From positions 62,001 to 126,000 of the forward strand of contig JAUFSD010000004.1 in the NCBI GenBank assembly GCA_033030425.1: a DNA stretch of 64,000 nt, written 5' to 3'. Made by a program: the position numbers and the translations under genes. Below, piece after piece: positions 11,102 to 22,079 of the stretch (position 1 is its first letter; every line of letters begins with the position of its first letter). Under the pieces are notes generated by a model. The model did not search any database. It had not been told where the DNA came from and saw only the letters and a program-made list of their open reading frames with translations. The stretch is from Verpa conica (taxonomy: Eukaryota > Ascomycota > Pezizomycetes > Pezizales > Morchellaceae).

Positions 11102-11940
11102 TCACTCGTACGTCTCCTTTTCCTCCCTCTCTCTCTCCTGTTGCCCAATCCCTTTAATGCTTTCTCCATCCCCTTCCGTTCCGGTAACAGACTTCAAAAA
11201 CTCCTCAGTCGCCCCCCTAACCAACACATGTATATGTTCAACACTTCGCACACTCTGGATACTCGCCCAATTCTTGAACCACAACACATTCTCCTTCCCC
11301 AGGTGCTGTTTAAACGTACGGTAAACGTAGTCCTCAATGATTTTTCTCGATTCCGGAGTGAGATCACCAGCCGGGACAGAGTCTGGGAGAGTAGGTATAG
11401 GAGATTTTGTCCAGCATACCAAATGCACTAAGCTGCATATTAGTATAGAGTTAAAATCACCCTAATTGGAGTAACTTACCGATACCCGGAGCATTTCCGT
11501 ACGGCCAGTCATTGACCAAGACTTTTGTATCCGCTACTCACATTCATTCAGTGCTACCCCACTACCAGCCAGCTTCAGGGGCACAAACCCTCACACGCAT
11601 AGGGCGTCAAGTTCTCCGGCTTCAGATCTTTCCATCCTAGCCGCTCCTTCAAGACAAATGCCTGAATAGTACCGTACTCTTTCCGTGTTTTGTGAGACCA
11701 TGTAATATAGCGTCTTAAATCCGACGGAACTCTTTTAAGTTCCTCTAGTCTATTCTCCCCTATTAACCATTAGCTTACGTGCCTTAAGCGGGAGGGGTAG
11801 CACGAACCAATAATCGTCTCAAGATCCTCCCATGTCATGAGCTTGAAGCACTTATCAGGAGTTTCAAGCTGCTGGGCATCTTTTTCCGTGAGTTGGTAGC
11901 CGTCATGGAGTGCTTCGGCAACTTTGTCGTCCTGTGTCAT
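11102..11940 (-). CDS. GIG1: DUF3605 family protein (N-acetylglucosamine-induced protein 1-like)
   Basis: Four exons on the minus strand (11808-11940, 11589-11759, 11480-11533, 11102-11427) join in phase to 227 residues. Introns are 11760-11807 (48 nt), 11534-11588 (55 nt) and 11428-11479 (52 nt), all GT...AG. Family landmarks appear in order: TWEDLE near residue 40, YGTIQAFVLKERLGW near 70-85, VLVNDWPYG near 107-115, HLVCWTKSPIP, GDLTPESR, LGKENVLWFKNW and SVRSVEHIHVLVRG. The length is normal for the family. Candida albicans Gig1, a member, is induced by GlcNAc; its biochemical role is not established. The C-terminus is a charged EREREEKE tail. The start ATG gives MTQDDKVAEALHDGYQLTEK, with no better upstream candidate. 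Because most exons are short, only the last exon looks like a gene in single-frame views. Confidence 0.85.
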
Positions 11941-13483
11941 ATTGGTGGGATATTTTTGAGGAAGCTCGGGAGGCTGAGGGCTTATCGGGAGGGGAGATTG
12001 AAGAAGTAAGGGAGAAGCGCAAGATAAGTTTATCTAAGGAGTTAATCCATGAGCTGTCCTGTTCCGGGATTGTACCTGCCTTTTGGAGGTTTTCGCGGGC
12101 ACAGAGCAGCCACGTAGGGATGTTTTCCAGGACTAAGGGCTAGGTTTAATATTCATATGCAACGGTACTTTATGGATGCCTAATCAAGTGCTTTGTGAGG
12201 TTGAGTTTAGCCCCTATAATCCTAATAATTCTTAAAACTAGGAGAGGCTCAGAAGGTAAAGCTACCTAATCGAACCCAGTTTCGTCCTGTAAGAAGTCAG
12301 CTTGGGTTTGAGGCTCTCTTTCCCGTTTGGCGCCGAACCGGGGAGATCACGATATAGCGCGCAGAATCAGGCCGGCTTGTAATAAAGAATATTCAATACC
12401 TTTCCCGTACCTATCACCTGTATTTTTGACATAGGTTATCGGTTCTTGTGAACTGGTCTGTTGTATCTGGATAGTGATGACTCATCAACGCTTGAGATCT
12501 CTTGGATAAGGGTGACATGATCTGATTAGACTATCTCGACCGTAACCCTAACCCATTATACTTTGGGATCCTGTTCTCCCTTATTCTCTTATAATTCTAC
12601 CATCAATAAGCCTAGATCTCCTACAATATATGAATAATACTGGCTCCTTGACTCCAGTCCCGCGCAAACCATGGCCTACAGTATTACAATGTATCATCCG
12701 AGCCATTACCGTACTACTTACGCGAGGAAGTTATCAACCCGTATGTCACCTAGGCGTAGTCAACAAGGGACTACTAATGTTTGTTCCACATGGAAAGAGA
12801 TTTACCCGCGCTGGGAATATATAGATGCCAAGCCCCACGTAACATACTGCCTGAATATATTAGATGAGTGATGTCTCATGATTCTTTGAACGCAAGAAGA
12901 GAGTAGTTAGTAAAAACAATTGAAAGTCAATAAAAAAGCATGAAATAGAGGTCTGATAAAAAAGAGAATATAAATCTATAATTGTTCTAGAAACAGCTAG
13001 CCTTAAGACCCATCTAGCTATCATTTAGCCGTGGTTTTAGGGTCAGTTGTATTTCATATTGTGGAAAAGGAAGTCCAAGAGCCCCCATTGATGCTGAGGG
13101 AAAAGAGCCCCCTTAACACACCTCAAAGGTACAAAAACCTCTGAAGTTTTCAGGTGAAGATGGCCTACCGGTGTTAGCACCGGGAAGCCTAGTCGCACTT
13201 ATTCTGGGACAAGTGAGAAACGGTCCGCGGTTCAGCCCCTGGGAGACACTTTTTTTTTAATGCCCGGGTATTTTAATATTTGCTACTCCAGACACAACAC
13301 CTAACCCTATACGACCTAGCCGAACCGGGTCTCAACCTGGAGATCCTCAGTGACCCTTGGTTACATCATGACTAAGTAGTACCTGAGCGCCACAGCTACG
13401 CCTCCCAGCCAACCCTAGCCCTGGCCATCCATCACGACGAGTCTCGATAACCTCAATCACCCCCAGTTGATTATCCACCACGA
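11941..13483. other. Intergenic region with a possible Pol III-type unit
   Basis: Short overlapping frames at 11910-12143 and 12630-12871 have no recognisable motif. The only structured stretch I noticed is at 13161-13258, annotated separately. The 3' part is the upstream region of the omega-amidase gene. Confidence 0.45.
13161..13258 (+). other. Possible RNA polymerase III transcription unit or SINE-like fragment
   Basis: TGGCCTACCGG at 13161-13171 resembles an A box (one mismatch to TRGYNNARNNG). GGTTCAGCCCC at 13229-13239 resembles a B box (two mismatches). A run of nine T at 13250-13258 would serve as a Pol III terminator. A perfect small hairpin, CCGGTG-TTAG-CACCGG, overlaps the A box. 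I could not fold the sequence into a tRNA cloverleaf (the T-arm stem does not pair), so it is not called a tRNA. A chance match is possible. Confidence 0.2.
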
Positions 13484-14565
13484 ATGTTTCGACGATTCCT
13501 CTCAGCTGCCGCATCCCCTTTCAAGTCTACAGCCTCAATCATGTCTTCACCGTTAAAGAAGCCCTGTAAACTCGCCTTGATCCAGTTGGCGAGTGGTCAG
13601 TCCCCTCTGCCCCACTTCTCTGCCCCTCTGTAGTCCCCAGGCCTAACACCGTCACAGGCAACGACAAAGCCGCAAATCTCCAACACGCCCGAGACAAAGT
13701 CGCCGAAGCAGCCGGCAGAGGTGCAAATATCGTCGTTCTCCCAGTCAGTCAGTCCCAACCAGATACAGGCGCATAGAGCTCTCATGATAACACCCACCCC
13801 CACTAGGAATGCTTCAACTCTCCATACGGAACAGAACACTTCCCCAAATACGCCGAGCCCATCCCAACTGCCTCGACAACATACCCCACCGACTCAACCC
13901 CCTCCTACAATACCCTCTCATCCATCGCAAAAGAGCACTCCATCTACCTCATCGGCGGCTCCATCCCCGAAATCGAACCTACTACCAAAAAGCTCTACAA
14001 CACCTCAATGACCTTCTCCCCAACCGGTGCCCTCCTAGCCATCCACCGTAAGATCCACCTATTCGACATCTCCATCCCCGGAAAAATCCACTTTATCGAG
14101 TCGGAGGTGCTCTCCCCCGGCGAGACACCCACCCTCATCGACACCCCCGAATACGGCATCATCGGTGTCGCAATCTGCTACGATGTACGGTTCCCTGAAT
14201 TAGCAATGATGGCTGCAAGGAAGGGCGCCTTCGCGATGCTGTATCCGGGAGCCTTCAACATGACTACTGGCCCACTGCACTGGGAGCTGCTGGCGAGAGC
14301 GAGGGCGGTGGATAATCAGATTTATGTGGGGTTGTGCAGTCCTGCGAGAAGTATGGAGGCGGGGTATACGGCGTGGGGACATAGTATGGTTGTTGATCCG
14401 AATGCGGAGGTGGTGGTGCAGACGGATGAGAAGGAGAGTATTGTGGAATGGGAGCTGAAGCCGGAGAGGATCGCGGAGGTGAGGAAGGGGATTCCTGTTA
14501 CGACGCAGAGGAGGTTTGATGTTTATGCGGATGTGGCAGTGGCAGAGCCGACGAAGGGGGAGTAG
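13484..14565 (+). CDS. NIT3: Omega-amidase (nitrilase superfamily, human NIT2 / yeast Nit3 type)
   Basis: Exons 13484-13595, 13658-13743 and 13807-14565 (introns of 62 and 63 nt) give 318 residues. The nitrilase triad is intact: E67 in ECFNSPYG (first codon of exon 3), K148 in HRKIHLFDI and C190 in AICYDVRFPE. LYPGAFNMTTGPLHWELL and RARAVDNQ are further family hallmarks. The enzyme hydrolyses alpha-ketoglutaramate and alpha-ketosuccinamate to the keto acid and ammonia, in glutamine and asparagine transamination salvage. The first 19 residues (MFRRFLSAAASPFKSTASI) look like a mitochondrial presequence, and a second Met at position 20 precedes the conserved core. Dual mitochondrial and cytosolic forms are therefore plausible. 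Codon use is GC-rich compared with the neighbouring STAND genes, as expected of a conserved housekeeping gene. Confidence 0.9.
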
Positions 14566-16031
14566 GGTGTGCTTGTTTGCTCCATAATGGTGGGTAAGGG
14601 TTTGGGAATTTAGGATTAATAGGCATTTGAGAGTTCTCTTGTGGTTAATCTATTTTCGTTACAACGAGGTATTCGCTATCAATGGGACGACTATAGTGTA
14701 CCTTATACCTTAGTATAGAGTTCAGGAAGCTTCTATTACTAAAGGTGGCATTTTATTTAGTATGTGTTGTTAGATTGTGCTTCCGCCGCTTGCTCTTCTC
14801 TGTGGTGGATGTATCTTTAATTTCTAACTGGGACAAGTGTCGACTCCTCATTTCCCTATCTACAATGAATCGAAGTGTCATACCACAGGGATAAGCAACT
14901 CCCGCACAGCCCTCGTATACGAACCCGTAAAGAGGTATCGGAAAGACAATCTACTAATGTATAGTACTGCAGTATGAGAAAGCTGGTGTTTTTGGTACGG
15001 CATTTGTGCGGTATTCTGGAGAATGCTATGTTAAGTCGGCTGTACATAGGGTACCACAAAGTGGTGCAACGGCGTCAACCCCGCAACCACAGCAAATAGT
15101 ATAGACAGGGTGAGTTGTTTATAGGTCAATTAGAGCATTTATAGTATTAATACGGGTCAAAACATACCATTCAATTATAACTTATATACTATGTTAGAGA
15201 CTCCAAGCCCAAAACTGCCCCCTCACACTACATTTCGCTAATTAGTGATATTTTTAATGAGATAACTTGGGATTCTTTATATAATGGGCTACTAAGTTAG
15301 CTGCGTAGACTAAAATTATTTTGATCTTGGATGTTGTGTTGTGAAAGAAATTATGTTTAAGGCATTGCTAAGCTAGGAGTAAGATCACTTTGTGGTAAGA
15401 AATTTTTGACCAACCCGGTAGTACGTCTAACTTAAAACGGTATTTCCGGCCGATGCGGTAGCGAAAATACCCCTTCTTCCGCCATTGGAATAAGATAGAG
15501 TAGGTGAGAAGTCATACCTAATACATCAGACTACATGTACTTCACATTCACCCTACCCGGCACTATATATAACTGAACAGCTGACTGGACCCAATTATGT
15601 GTTACGGCTTAGAATGTGAGAAATTTCGAGGCTAGCTACGGAAGAATAGTACCTTCGGTACTTCTTTAAACAGGTTGTTAGGACCAGAAACATAAATATC
15701 ATTTTTACATCAGCAAACCCTCAAAAGACATACTATGAAATAAAGATATCACCCTATCTGCCCAAGAAGAGAACAAAGAAACCGAACATAGGCACATAGA
15801 AAAGAAAACTTTAATACAGGCTACGCCGTTGAATACACTCCTAGTTGGATTTTCACAATGCATCCTGGGTTAAGCCAAAAAGGTCGCAAAACACCTATAC
15901 AAAAAAAAGATTGAGTAGAAAAAAAGAGAAAAGAGAAGAGACCCTTCGCATGTTTCCTGAAAATCAAAACATTAGCTTAAAAACTATAACCGGCAGTGTA
16001 GGGAAAGGGTAGGTTTGTACCTTTCAGGACC
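14566..16031. other. Gene-free interval
   Basis: This is the convergent intergenic region between the omega-amidase gene (plus) and the TPR-CHAT gene (minus). It is AT-rich, with no supported gene. A hydrophobic open frame at 14856-15059 has no recognisable family. Confidence 0.5.
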
Positions 16032-19000
16032 TTAAGCTCCCGTGTGGATGAATGGCGCCCAGGCGAGCACCTTTCCCGGTTTTTGGTCTCGTAATCTCTT
16101 CACAGCCTCATGCATCGCCAAGCCAATCTTACGATGTCCTCCACTACCCTCGTTCCCTTGACCATCAAAGAGTGAACTATAGAAGCTACTTGCGACTTCT
16201 ACACAAGCGGAATCTTTAGTTTCCCACAGAGTTGCAAGTACATGACTAAAGCCTGCTAGCTGGAACGCATTTGCAAGATGGATTGTTTCATCGACTAAGT
16301 CAAGCGCGGCATTTTCTGCAGTACAGCAAGCAGAAAGGTATACTATCTGTGCGTTTTCTGTATTTGTGCTCGATATGTCTTGGACCGTCAATCTATCAAG
16401 GGTTTTAGTAGTTTCGTTGAGCAGGAGCAAACTACTATTCGAAGGGTCTATAGCGTCTGATATTCCATGGCAGGCGAAGTGAACAGCATTGTACCGCGGG
16501 AACTCCTCGAGCACCTTAGCAGCGCTGGGTTGGTGCAGAACCTTTGTTTGAATATTCTCGTCCCGGGCATCGACAAGCTGAACAATAGATTCTACCTCTT
16601 TCACAACCCCTGTAAGTGGACCGTGATCGGGAGTTGTCGGCATGGTGACAAGGAGGAGGTGGCTCGGAGAATCGAGTTTGCTTGAAAGCTTCAACATCTT
16701 TTGACGAGCGTAGGATAGAGCTTTGATTGTCGGAATATATGATGAAATAACCCGACTGATAGTGTTGCGCGTTGAACCTGGAGAATGATCGCCAGCCGCA
16801 TGGAAAGGTGCTAGACTTAGAAGTCCTGTACCGATCCACCATATCTGGGTTAAGTCACCATCAGTCCCACGTAGCTGTAGCTCCTCTAATACTGGCTCGA
16901 CTACCACATTCCACAGCCAGAGAAGAATTTCTTGCAGTCTATTATTTCTCGAAGCATATGTTTTCGCAGGGCCTTTGAGAACTTTCCCCGTAAGCTCCCC
17001 CATATAATTCACAGCTTCTTTGAAATCAAATCCTAAGAGTTTGATTGACCGTATGGCGGAATTTGTGACAATTATAGCATCGCATCGAGACTTTTCAGGG
17101 TTGAGGACAACAATAGGGCCATATTCGGCCATTTTCATGAGGTCCTCCGGGGCGGGTGGGAGTAAAAAGTTCTTGTAGCCAGGTATCTGCCGAATCTGTG
17201 ACAAGGCGAGTTCCATTTCTTCGAATGCCTGCCTCCGTTTGCGTAATACGGAACTCATACCTAGGTCCGCAAGTCGGTCGGAGGTTTGTGGTGGCTCTGG
17301 TAATTTAGAATCAATCTCACTTCGTAGGCGAGTAAATGACTCGAATAAGTCAGGACTTGTTGTCTTAAGATCCGACAAGTCGCTTCGGCAATCAATAATA
17401 AAGCCCGTGATGATTCCTCGACTCAGCTCTAGTAATCTGAGGGCATGAGACGCCCCTTTCCCCGCTGTAAGAGCTGTGGCTGCTGAAAGTGATGCGATTC
17501 CGGATAACGTGGCCATCAAGTGCTGCTGGTCACTACGCTTCAAAAAGGGTAGACTGATCTTTGGCATCAATTTAATGCAGCCTTCAAGAAGAGTGTTTGC
17601 TTCTGCCGACTTTTTTGCGGACAAAAGAAGGACTGCTGCTCTACTACCTGCTTTGATACGTACGAGAGGGGGTGATGTAAGACAATTCCAAGCCCTCATG
17701 TAGCAGCGAAGTGATAAATCACCATCTTCACCAGAACATCCCTTTGCCTTGTATCTTATCATATGGCATTTTGCCAATGTGTCATACATTTCGGCACGGT
17801 CGGGCTGATCCTCTGGGATTATACTAAGAGCTGATTCGATGTACTGAATGGCATTATCAATATCGCTCATTGACCTCAATTTTCCATACCGAGTTCGGAA
17901 GTATTTGCCTAGGTTGTGTAGCATATCTGCGCGGCGAAAGCTGTCTACTACATTTAATGATATAGCATCTATAGTCAAGCTAATAGCCCTATCCACATCA
18001 CTTATCATCATCCTCAGTAACAGATATCGGTCGTGCAGGGCTTCGCCCCGAATGGCTGATCTCATTGCGAGATTACGACGATCATCTTTATCGGTATCGC
18101 TCAGACATACTCCAGACAGAGTAATAGCCGTAAAAAGATCTTCTGAAGTTCCCAGACGTTGATACCGGGCCATTAGACGTTTGCATAGTGTACATAAGTT
18201 TTCTGGGCGTGCGGGGTGACCTTTCGGAGTTTCGTATACTGCTGCTTCAGCCTGCTCAATGGACATTGTGAGGTCATTCAGAGCCCCTATCCGTTCGTAC
18301 CGAGAGTAGAGGCGCTCGCTCAGATTGCTCAACATGTTTGCGCGGGCTGGATGACCTTCCGGGAGAGCTGCCAAAGCTTCTTGGGTATTCTCAATCGCCT
18401 TTTCAAGATCACCTATAAAGCCTAGCCGGTGATAGCGAGCGCCATAGGTATCTCCCAAGTTGCCCATTATATGTTTTCTATCTGGATGGTCTCCTGGAGC
18501 TGCTGCAATAGCTTCTTCGCCACGTATAATAGCTGTTTCCAGGTCCTCGGGGGACTCTAGCTGTTGCTTATACCGGTATCGCAATCGGTTGCTCATCTCG
18601 ATTATTGTGCCTGCACGAATTCGATGGTCCTTTGGTATTATTGCCAAAGCTGTCTCTGATTGCTGGATAGCTTTCTCTAGATCTTTTATATCACCTAGGT
18701 TCTGATAACGGGCTTCGATCGAATTCGCCAAGTTAAGTAGTCTTTCCACATAATTGGGGTTGTCTTCTGGGGTTGCCTCCACAGCTGCCTCGGCGTGCAC
18801 AATGGCTGCCTCCAGGTCACTGATATCTCCCAGTTTCTTAAATCGCATAAGAAAGAGAGAGCCCAAATTACTCATTACGCCTGGACAATCGGTGTTGTCT
18901 CCCTTGAGTGCTGCTTCTAAGGATGCTTCAGCACACTCAATAGCTTTCTTAAGGTCGTCAACGTCGCCCAGCCGCTGATACCGGCCACTATAGGTATTGC

Positions 19001-19817
19001 TCAGATTAATCAATCTGCCCCCACGTTCAGGATCGTCAACCGAGGTCGCTTTCACGGCCATTTCAGCTTGCTCGCGAGCCCTTTCCAAATCTTCAAGGTC
19101 ATTTTTGTGATTATAACGGGCGTAAAGATAACAGCTCAGACTACTCTGTAGTGTTGGATAATAGTAGTGGTGTACTGAAGTCATTTTTAGAGCTTCCTCT
19201 GTATGCTGAATAGCCTCCTCTAGGTCGCTAACGTTTGCCAGCCGTTGGTAACGTAAGTGAAGGTTGATGCTCACATTGTTTAGTACCGATTTATAGGAAA
19301 TGTGGTCTCTTGGGGTTACTGCAAGGGCTATTTCGGACTGCTCGGTGGCATTCTGTAGATCGCTAAGTTCTCCGAACCGCATATACCGATATGTAAGTAG
19401 TTGACTTAGATTGGTCAATATACCTAAGCAAGCAGGGTCGTCATCTGGTGTTGCTTCCAGGTCTATTTCTGCACTCTGAATTAATAGGTCGAGGTTAACT
19501 TCGTTGTCTAGTAGCCCGTAGTGGCTTCGTTTGTGTGGAATCTTTCTAAGATTAGAGTAATCTGGAGTTACTGTTATAGGCGCTTTGGTCCTATTGGTTG
19601 CCCGCTCCTGATCACCTCCAATTCCACCACTCTCAACGTATATTATAGGGTTATCCATTTCTGGAATTCCAGGCATAGGTGGCCTAGATTTTGCAGCGGC
19701 TAGCTCTGTGAGCATCGATAGAATGACTTCGGCCATCCTATTGACTCTTCCGTTCGTAGTACCGTCTATGCCATTATTGTCGTCGGAGGTTTCTGAAACA
19801 GAGACTGGAGTGTCCAT
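16032..19817 (-). CDS. TPR-CHAT protein (caspase-like CHAT protease domain)
   Basis: A single uninterrupted 1261-residue frame. From about residue 110 to 700 it contains about 12 degenerate TPR-like units of 45-46 residues. Each starts RYxRLGxxxDLExAI and includes an EAxxATPxDHPxR segment. The C-terminal CHAT domain (about 950-1261) has both expected catalytic motifs: HFACHG with His1117, and LSACCTAEN with Cys1164. AGFSHVLATLWETKDSA and WAPFIHTG complete the fold signature. CHAT domains belong to the caspase/separase clan; characterised relatives are proteases linked to regulated cell death or immunity, including TPR-CHAT of type III-E CRISPR systems. Fungal TPR-CHAT proteins are common but poorly characterised. 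Active-site residues are retained, so activity is plausible. The N-terminus (about 1-75) shows no motif. The substrate is unknown; I found no gasdermin-like gene nearby. Confidence 0.9.
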   Translation of the reverse strand: MDTPVSVSETSDDNNGIDGTTNGRVNRMAEVILSMLTELAAAKSRPPMPGIPEMDNPIIYVESGGIGGDQERATNRTKAPITVTPDYSNLRKIPHKRSHYGLLDNEVNLDLLIQSAEIDLEATPDDDPACLGILTNLSQLLTYRYMRFGELSDLQNATEQSEIALAVTPRDHISYKSVLNNVSINLHLRYQRLANVSDLEEAIQHTEEALKMTSVHHYYYPTLQSSLSCYLYARYNHKNDLEDLERAREQAEMAVKATSVDDPERGGRLINLSNTYSGRYQRLGDVDDLKKAIECAEASLEAALKGDNTDCPGVMSNLGSLFLMRFKKLGDISDLEAAIVHAEAAVEATPEDNPNYVERLLNLANSIEARYQNLGDIKDLEKAIQQSETALAIIPKDHRIRAGTIIEMSNRLRYRYKQQLESPEDLETAIIRGEEAIAAAPGDHPDRKHIMGNLGDTYGARYHRLGFIGDLEKAIENTQEALAALPEGHPARANMLSNLSERLYSRYERIGALNDLTMSIEQAEAAVYETPKGHPARPENLCTLCKRLMARYQRLGTSEDLFTAITLSGVCLSDTDKDDRRNLAMRSAIRGEALHDRYLLLRMMISDVDRAISLTIDAISLNVVDSFRRADMLHNLGKYFRTRYGKLRSMSDIDNAIQYIESALSIIPEDQPDRAEMYDTLAKCHMIRYKAKGCSGEDGDLSLRCYMRAWNCLTSPPLVRIKAGSRAAVLLLSAKKSAEANTLLEGCIKLMPKISLPFLKRSDQQHLMATLSGIASLSAATALTAGKGASHALRLLELSRGIITGFIIDCRSDLSDLKTTSPDLFESFTRLRSEIDSKLPEPPQTSDRLADLGMSSVLRKRRQAFEEMELALSQIRQIPGYKNFLLPPAPEDLMKMAEYGPIVVLNPEKSRCDAIIVTNSAIRSIKLLGFDFKEAVNYMGELTGKVLKGPAKTYASRNNRLQEILLWLWNVVVEPVLEELQLRGTDGDLTQIWWIGTGLLSLAPFHAAGDHSPGSTRNTISRVISSYIPTIKALSYARQKMLKLSSKLDSPSHLLLVTMPTTPDHGPLTGVVKEVESIVQLVDARDENIQTKVLHQPSAAKVLEEFPRYNAVHFACHGISDAIDPSNSSLLLLNETTKTLDRLTVQDISSTNTENAQIVYLSACCTAENAALDLVDETIHLANAFQLAGFSHVLATLWETKDSACVEVASSFYSSLFDGQGNEGSGGHRKIGLAMHEAVKRLRDQKPGKVLAWAPFIHTGA

Positions 19818-20335
19818 ACTCCCGGTAATCTTTCGATAAAGTTGTCTGGAGGTATTTGGATAAGGAGTGCCGTGGCCTTAGACTGATCAAGTACACAATC
19901 GCTACTTCATACTTATAGAAAATTTCCGTAAGATCATTGCCAAAAGGGGCCATGAGCTATGATGGCTATGATTGCCACACAGCTGAAATGTTTCTAGGCA
20001 CCAGCCATATTTGTTATCAGTACCAAGGATACAGGGATACTCAGCCACAGCACAGCCGATTTTTTCGAGTTAATATAGGATTGTATCCCAGTAGATCGCT
20101 TAAATTATCTTTTCTGTGGAACATAGCGGTTAATATTTGCGCGCACAGCCGAATACGCCTAAATACTCAAAAGACAGGGTTTTAATATCAATTACATCAT
20201 CTATCATAAGGTATAGCTCCTAGGGGTTGTATGCTGCATGATTCTCATTATATCCTGGGTAGTTTCAGGAATGCCCTATGCTGGCAAAAAATGATCCCCT
20301 ATTCCAACAAAGCTACTAATTCCTAAGACCAACAA

Positions 20336-20454
20336 GGTATAGACAGAGGTTGACTTGGGCCGGTCTGGACCAGATAACAGATTACTATGGCGAAAACAAG
20401 CCTGGGTCATCTAAAAGAGTGTTGGGCTGGCCCAAGTCAACCTCTGGGTATAGA
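20336..20454. mobile_element. hAT-type MITE, 103 bp, with 8-bp target-site duplication
   Basis: The element spans 20344-20446. The left end is CAGAGGTTGACTTGGGCC and the right end is its exact reverse complement GGCCCAAGTCAACCTCTG. It is flanked by the identical 8-bp direct repeat GGTATAGA at 20336-20343 and 20447-20454. An 8-bp duplication and a CAG-starting inverted repeat are the hallmarks of hAT transposons. The element has no coding capacity and needs an autonomous hAT elsewhere. It is related to the element at 58703-58832. The perfect duplication suggests a recent insertion. Confidence 0.9.
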
Positions 20455-22079
20455 TCATTAACCTTATAGACCATAGACTTTAGTTAGTGGTTTGGCTCGC
20501 TGTCCGTCTGGCCTGTGGATATCTCTACGCCTTTCCTAATTGAGGCGCGGGGTACGATAACGCTTGTCTCCGCATCCGCCCAAACTTTAAGCCAACTACA
20601 CTCCCTCGGACCGCACACGCATCCCCGCACTGTATACCCCGCGCCTGGTACTGCCACGTACCACAACAACATATATACTGATAGATAAATAGCACAAGAG
20701 ATGCTACTTTCCCCCTCTGCTTTAGCTTCTGTTTTCTAATATACTGTGTGGGGATGCCTGTCACTGGCGGTACCTGCATAAGCGAGATGCAGGCACAGAT
20801 CTCCGCAGACATCAGGTTGTATTGGGGGTTATAGAGTGTATTTGGGATAGGTCTTCCTTAAAAGAATGACTTGTGCCCCCCGACGCTTAAATGGACGTAT
20901 CCAAACCAATAAAAAGAAATATGAAACATTAGTATGTAGTAACCACCACTCCTTTCTACAATCACGTTCTCTACATGTAGTTATATCTCTAAACAGACAG
21001 GTCGTATCATATCTGCGACTTGATGCACCAGTTCCCCGACACTCTGCCTATACGTAAACATAGATAAGAAAGAACTGATGAGGTAGGATAATAAAGCACA
21101 AGAGAAAGATATCGAAAGGAAGCTAAGAGTAGCAAGAATAAGAGAAAACAAATTTGGGAAAAACGTCACTATATATTTCAGCTACCGACCGCACTCGTAT
21201 CCACTGGCTCTTCTGATTCGCCCTACCTTGATGGTAACGTTCAGTCAATTCCTGAGCTGACACGGTTTGGGGTCACTACTCTCTCCCCACTGCGTCCTTC
21301 CCTTTTAGTCCCTGTAGTTTGCTACTTTGTTGGCCATGATCATGAAGTGTTCTGTAACTTTCTTGTCTAATTCAACCTCTCTCTCTCCCAGGGAAAGTAC
21401 AAATTCAGCCTTAACAAACTGCGGTTATCCGACCAAATAATGGTGCCGGGGCTATACTCTACCTCAGAGCTCAAGAGTGGTGATCTGCATTCCAACCAGT
21501 ACCGAACAAAAGCTGCTGGGTACTGATCACTTGTCGCGGGTATAACTAGAGATACCAAAGATTGCGTGGGAGAGAAGCGTACTATTACTAGCCAAAGCGA
21601 CAGAATTTACTATTCAGGCCGAACTTGGCCTCTATTTACTAATCGTAGTTGAGCCTCAATATGTATTTGACCACTTAGGTAATTTTTCCATCGCATGGCT
21701 CTGCCCGGTATCGCCGAGATATTACAGTACTCTGGCCGAAAACATATGTTCATCCTACCGATTGAAATTTTTATCCTTTACATGCCGTGGTACTATCATA
21801 CTGTGAATTGCTCTAAACAGGCTACCTATAGATCTCGCTTAGAGTAACCACTGAAAAACAGCATTAACTCAATAACCCCAATAATCTCTCTTCAACCAGG
21901 TAGTTTATTAGAGTTCTTTAGGAGAGGGAATATTTGCATGTGTTTAATGTACGTATACGTAGGCCTAATTCATGACGTCATTCGGTTCATCAACAGGTGA
22001 GACATGTTTCTCTTATGTCTTGGACCACCAGGTATTATCAAAGTGATTATCTGAGACACGGAGAATCTGGGTATTTGGG

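Noticed and set aside
12541..12560. Telomere-like TAACCCTAACCC
   Set aside because: Only two units in the interior of the window, flanked by ordinary sequence; no array.
14008..14565. ATG at 14008 as the start of the nitrilase
   Set aside because: This start lacks the catalytic glutamate. Splicing two upstream exons from 13484 restores the full fold and triad.
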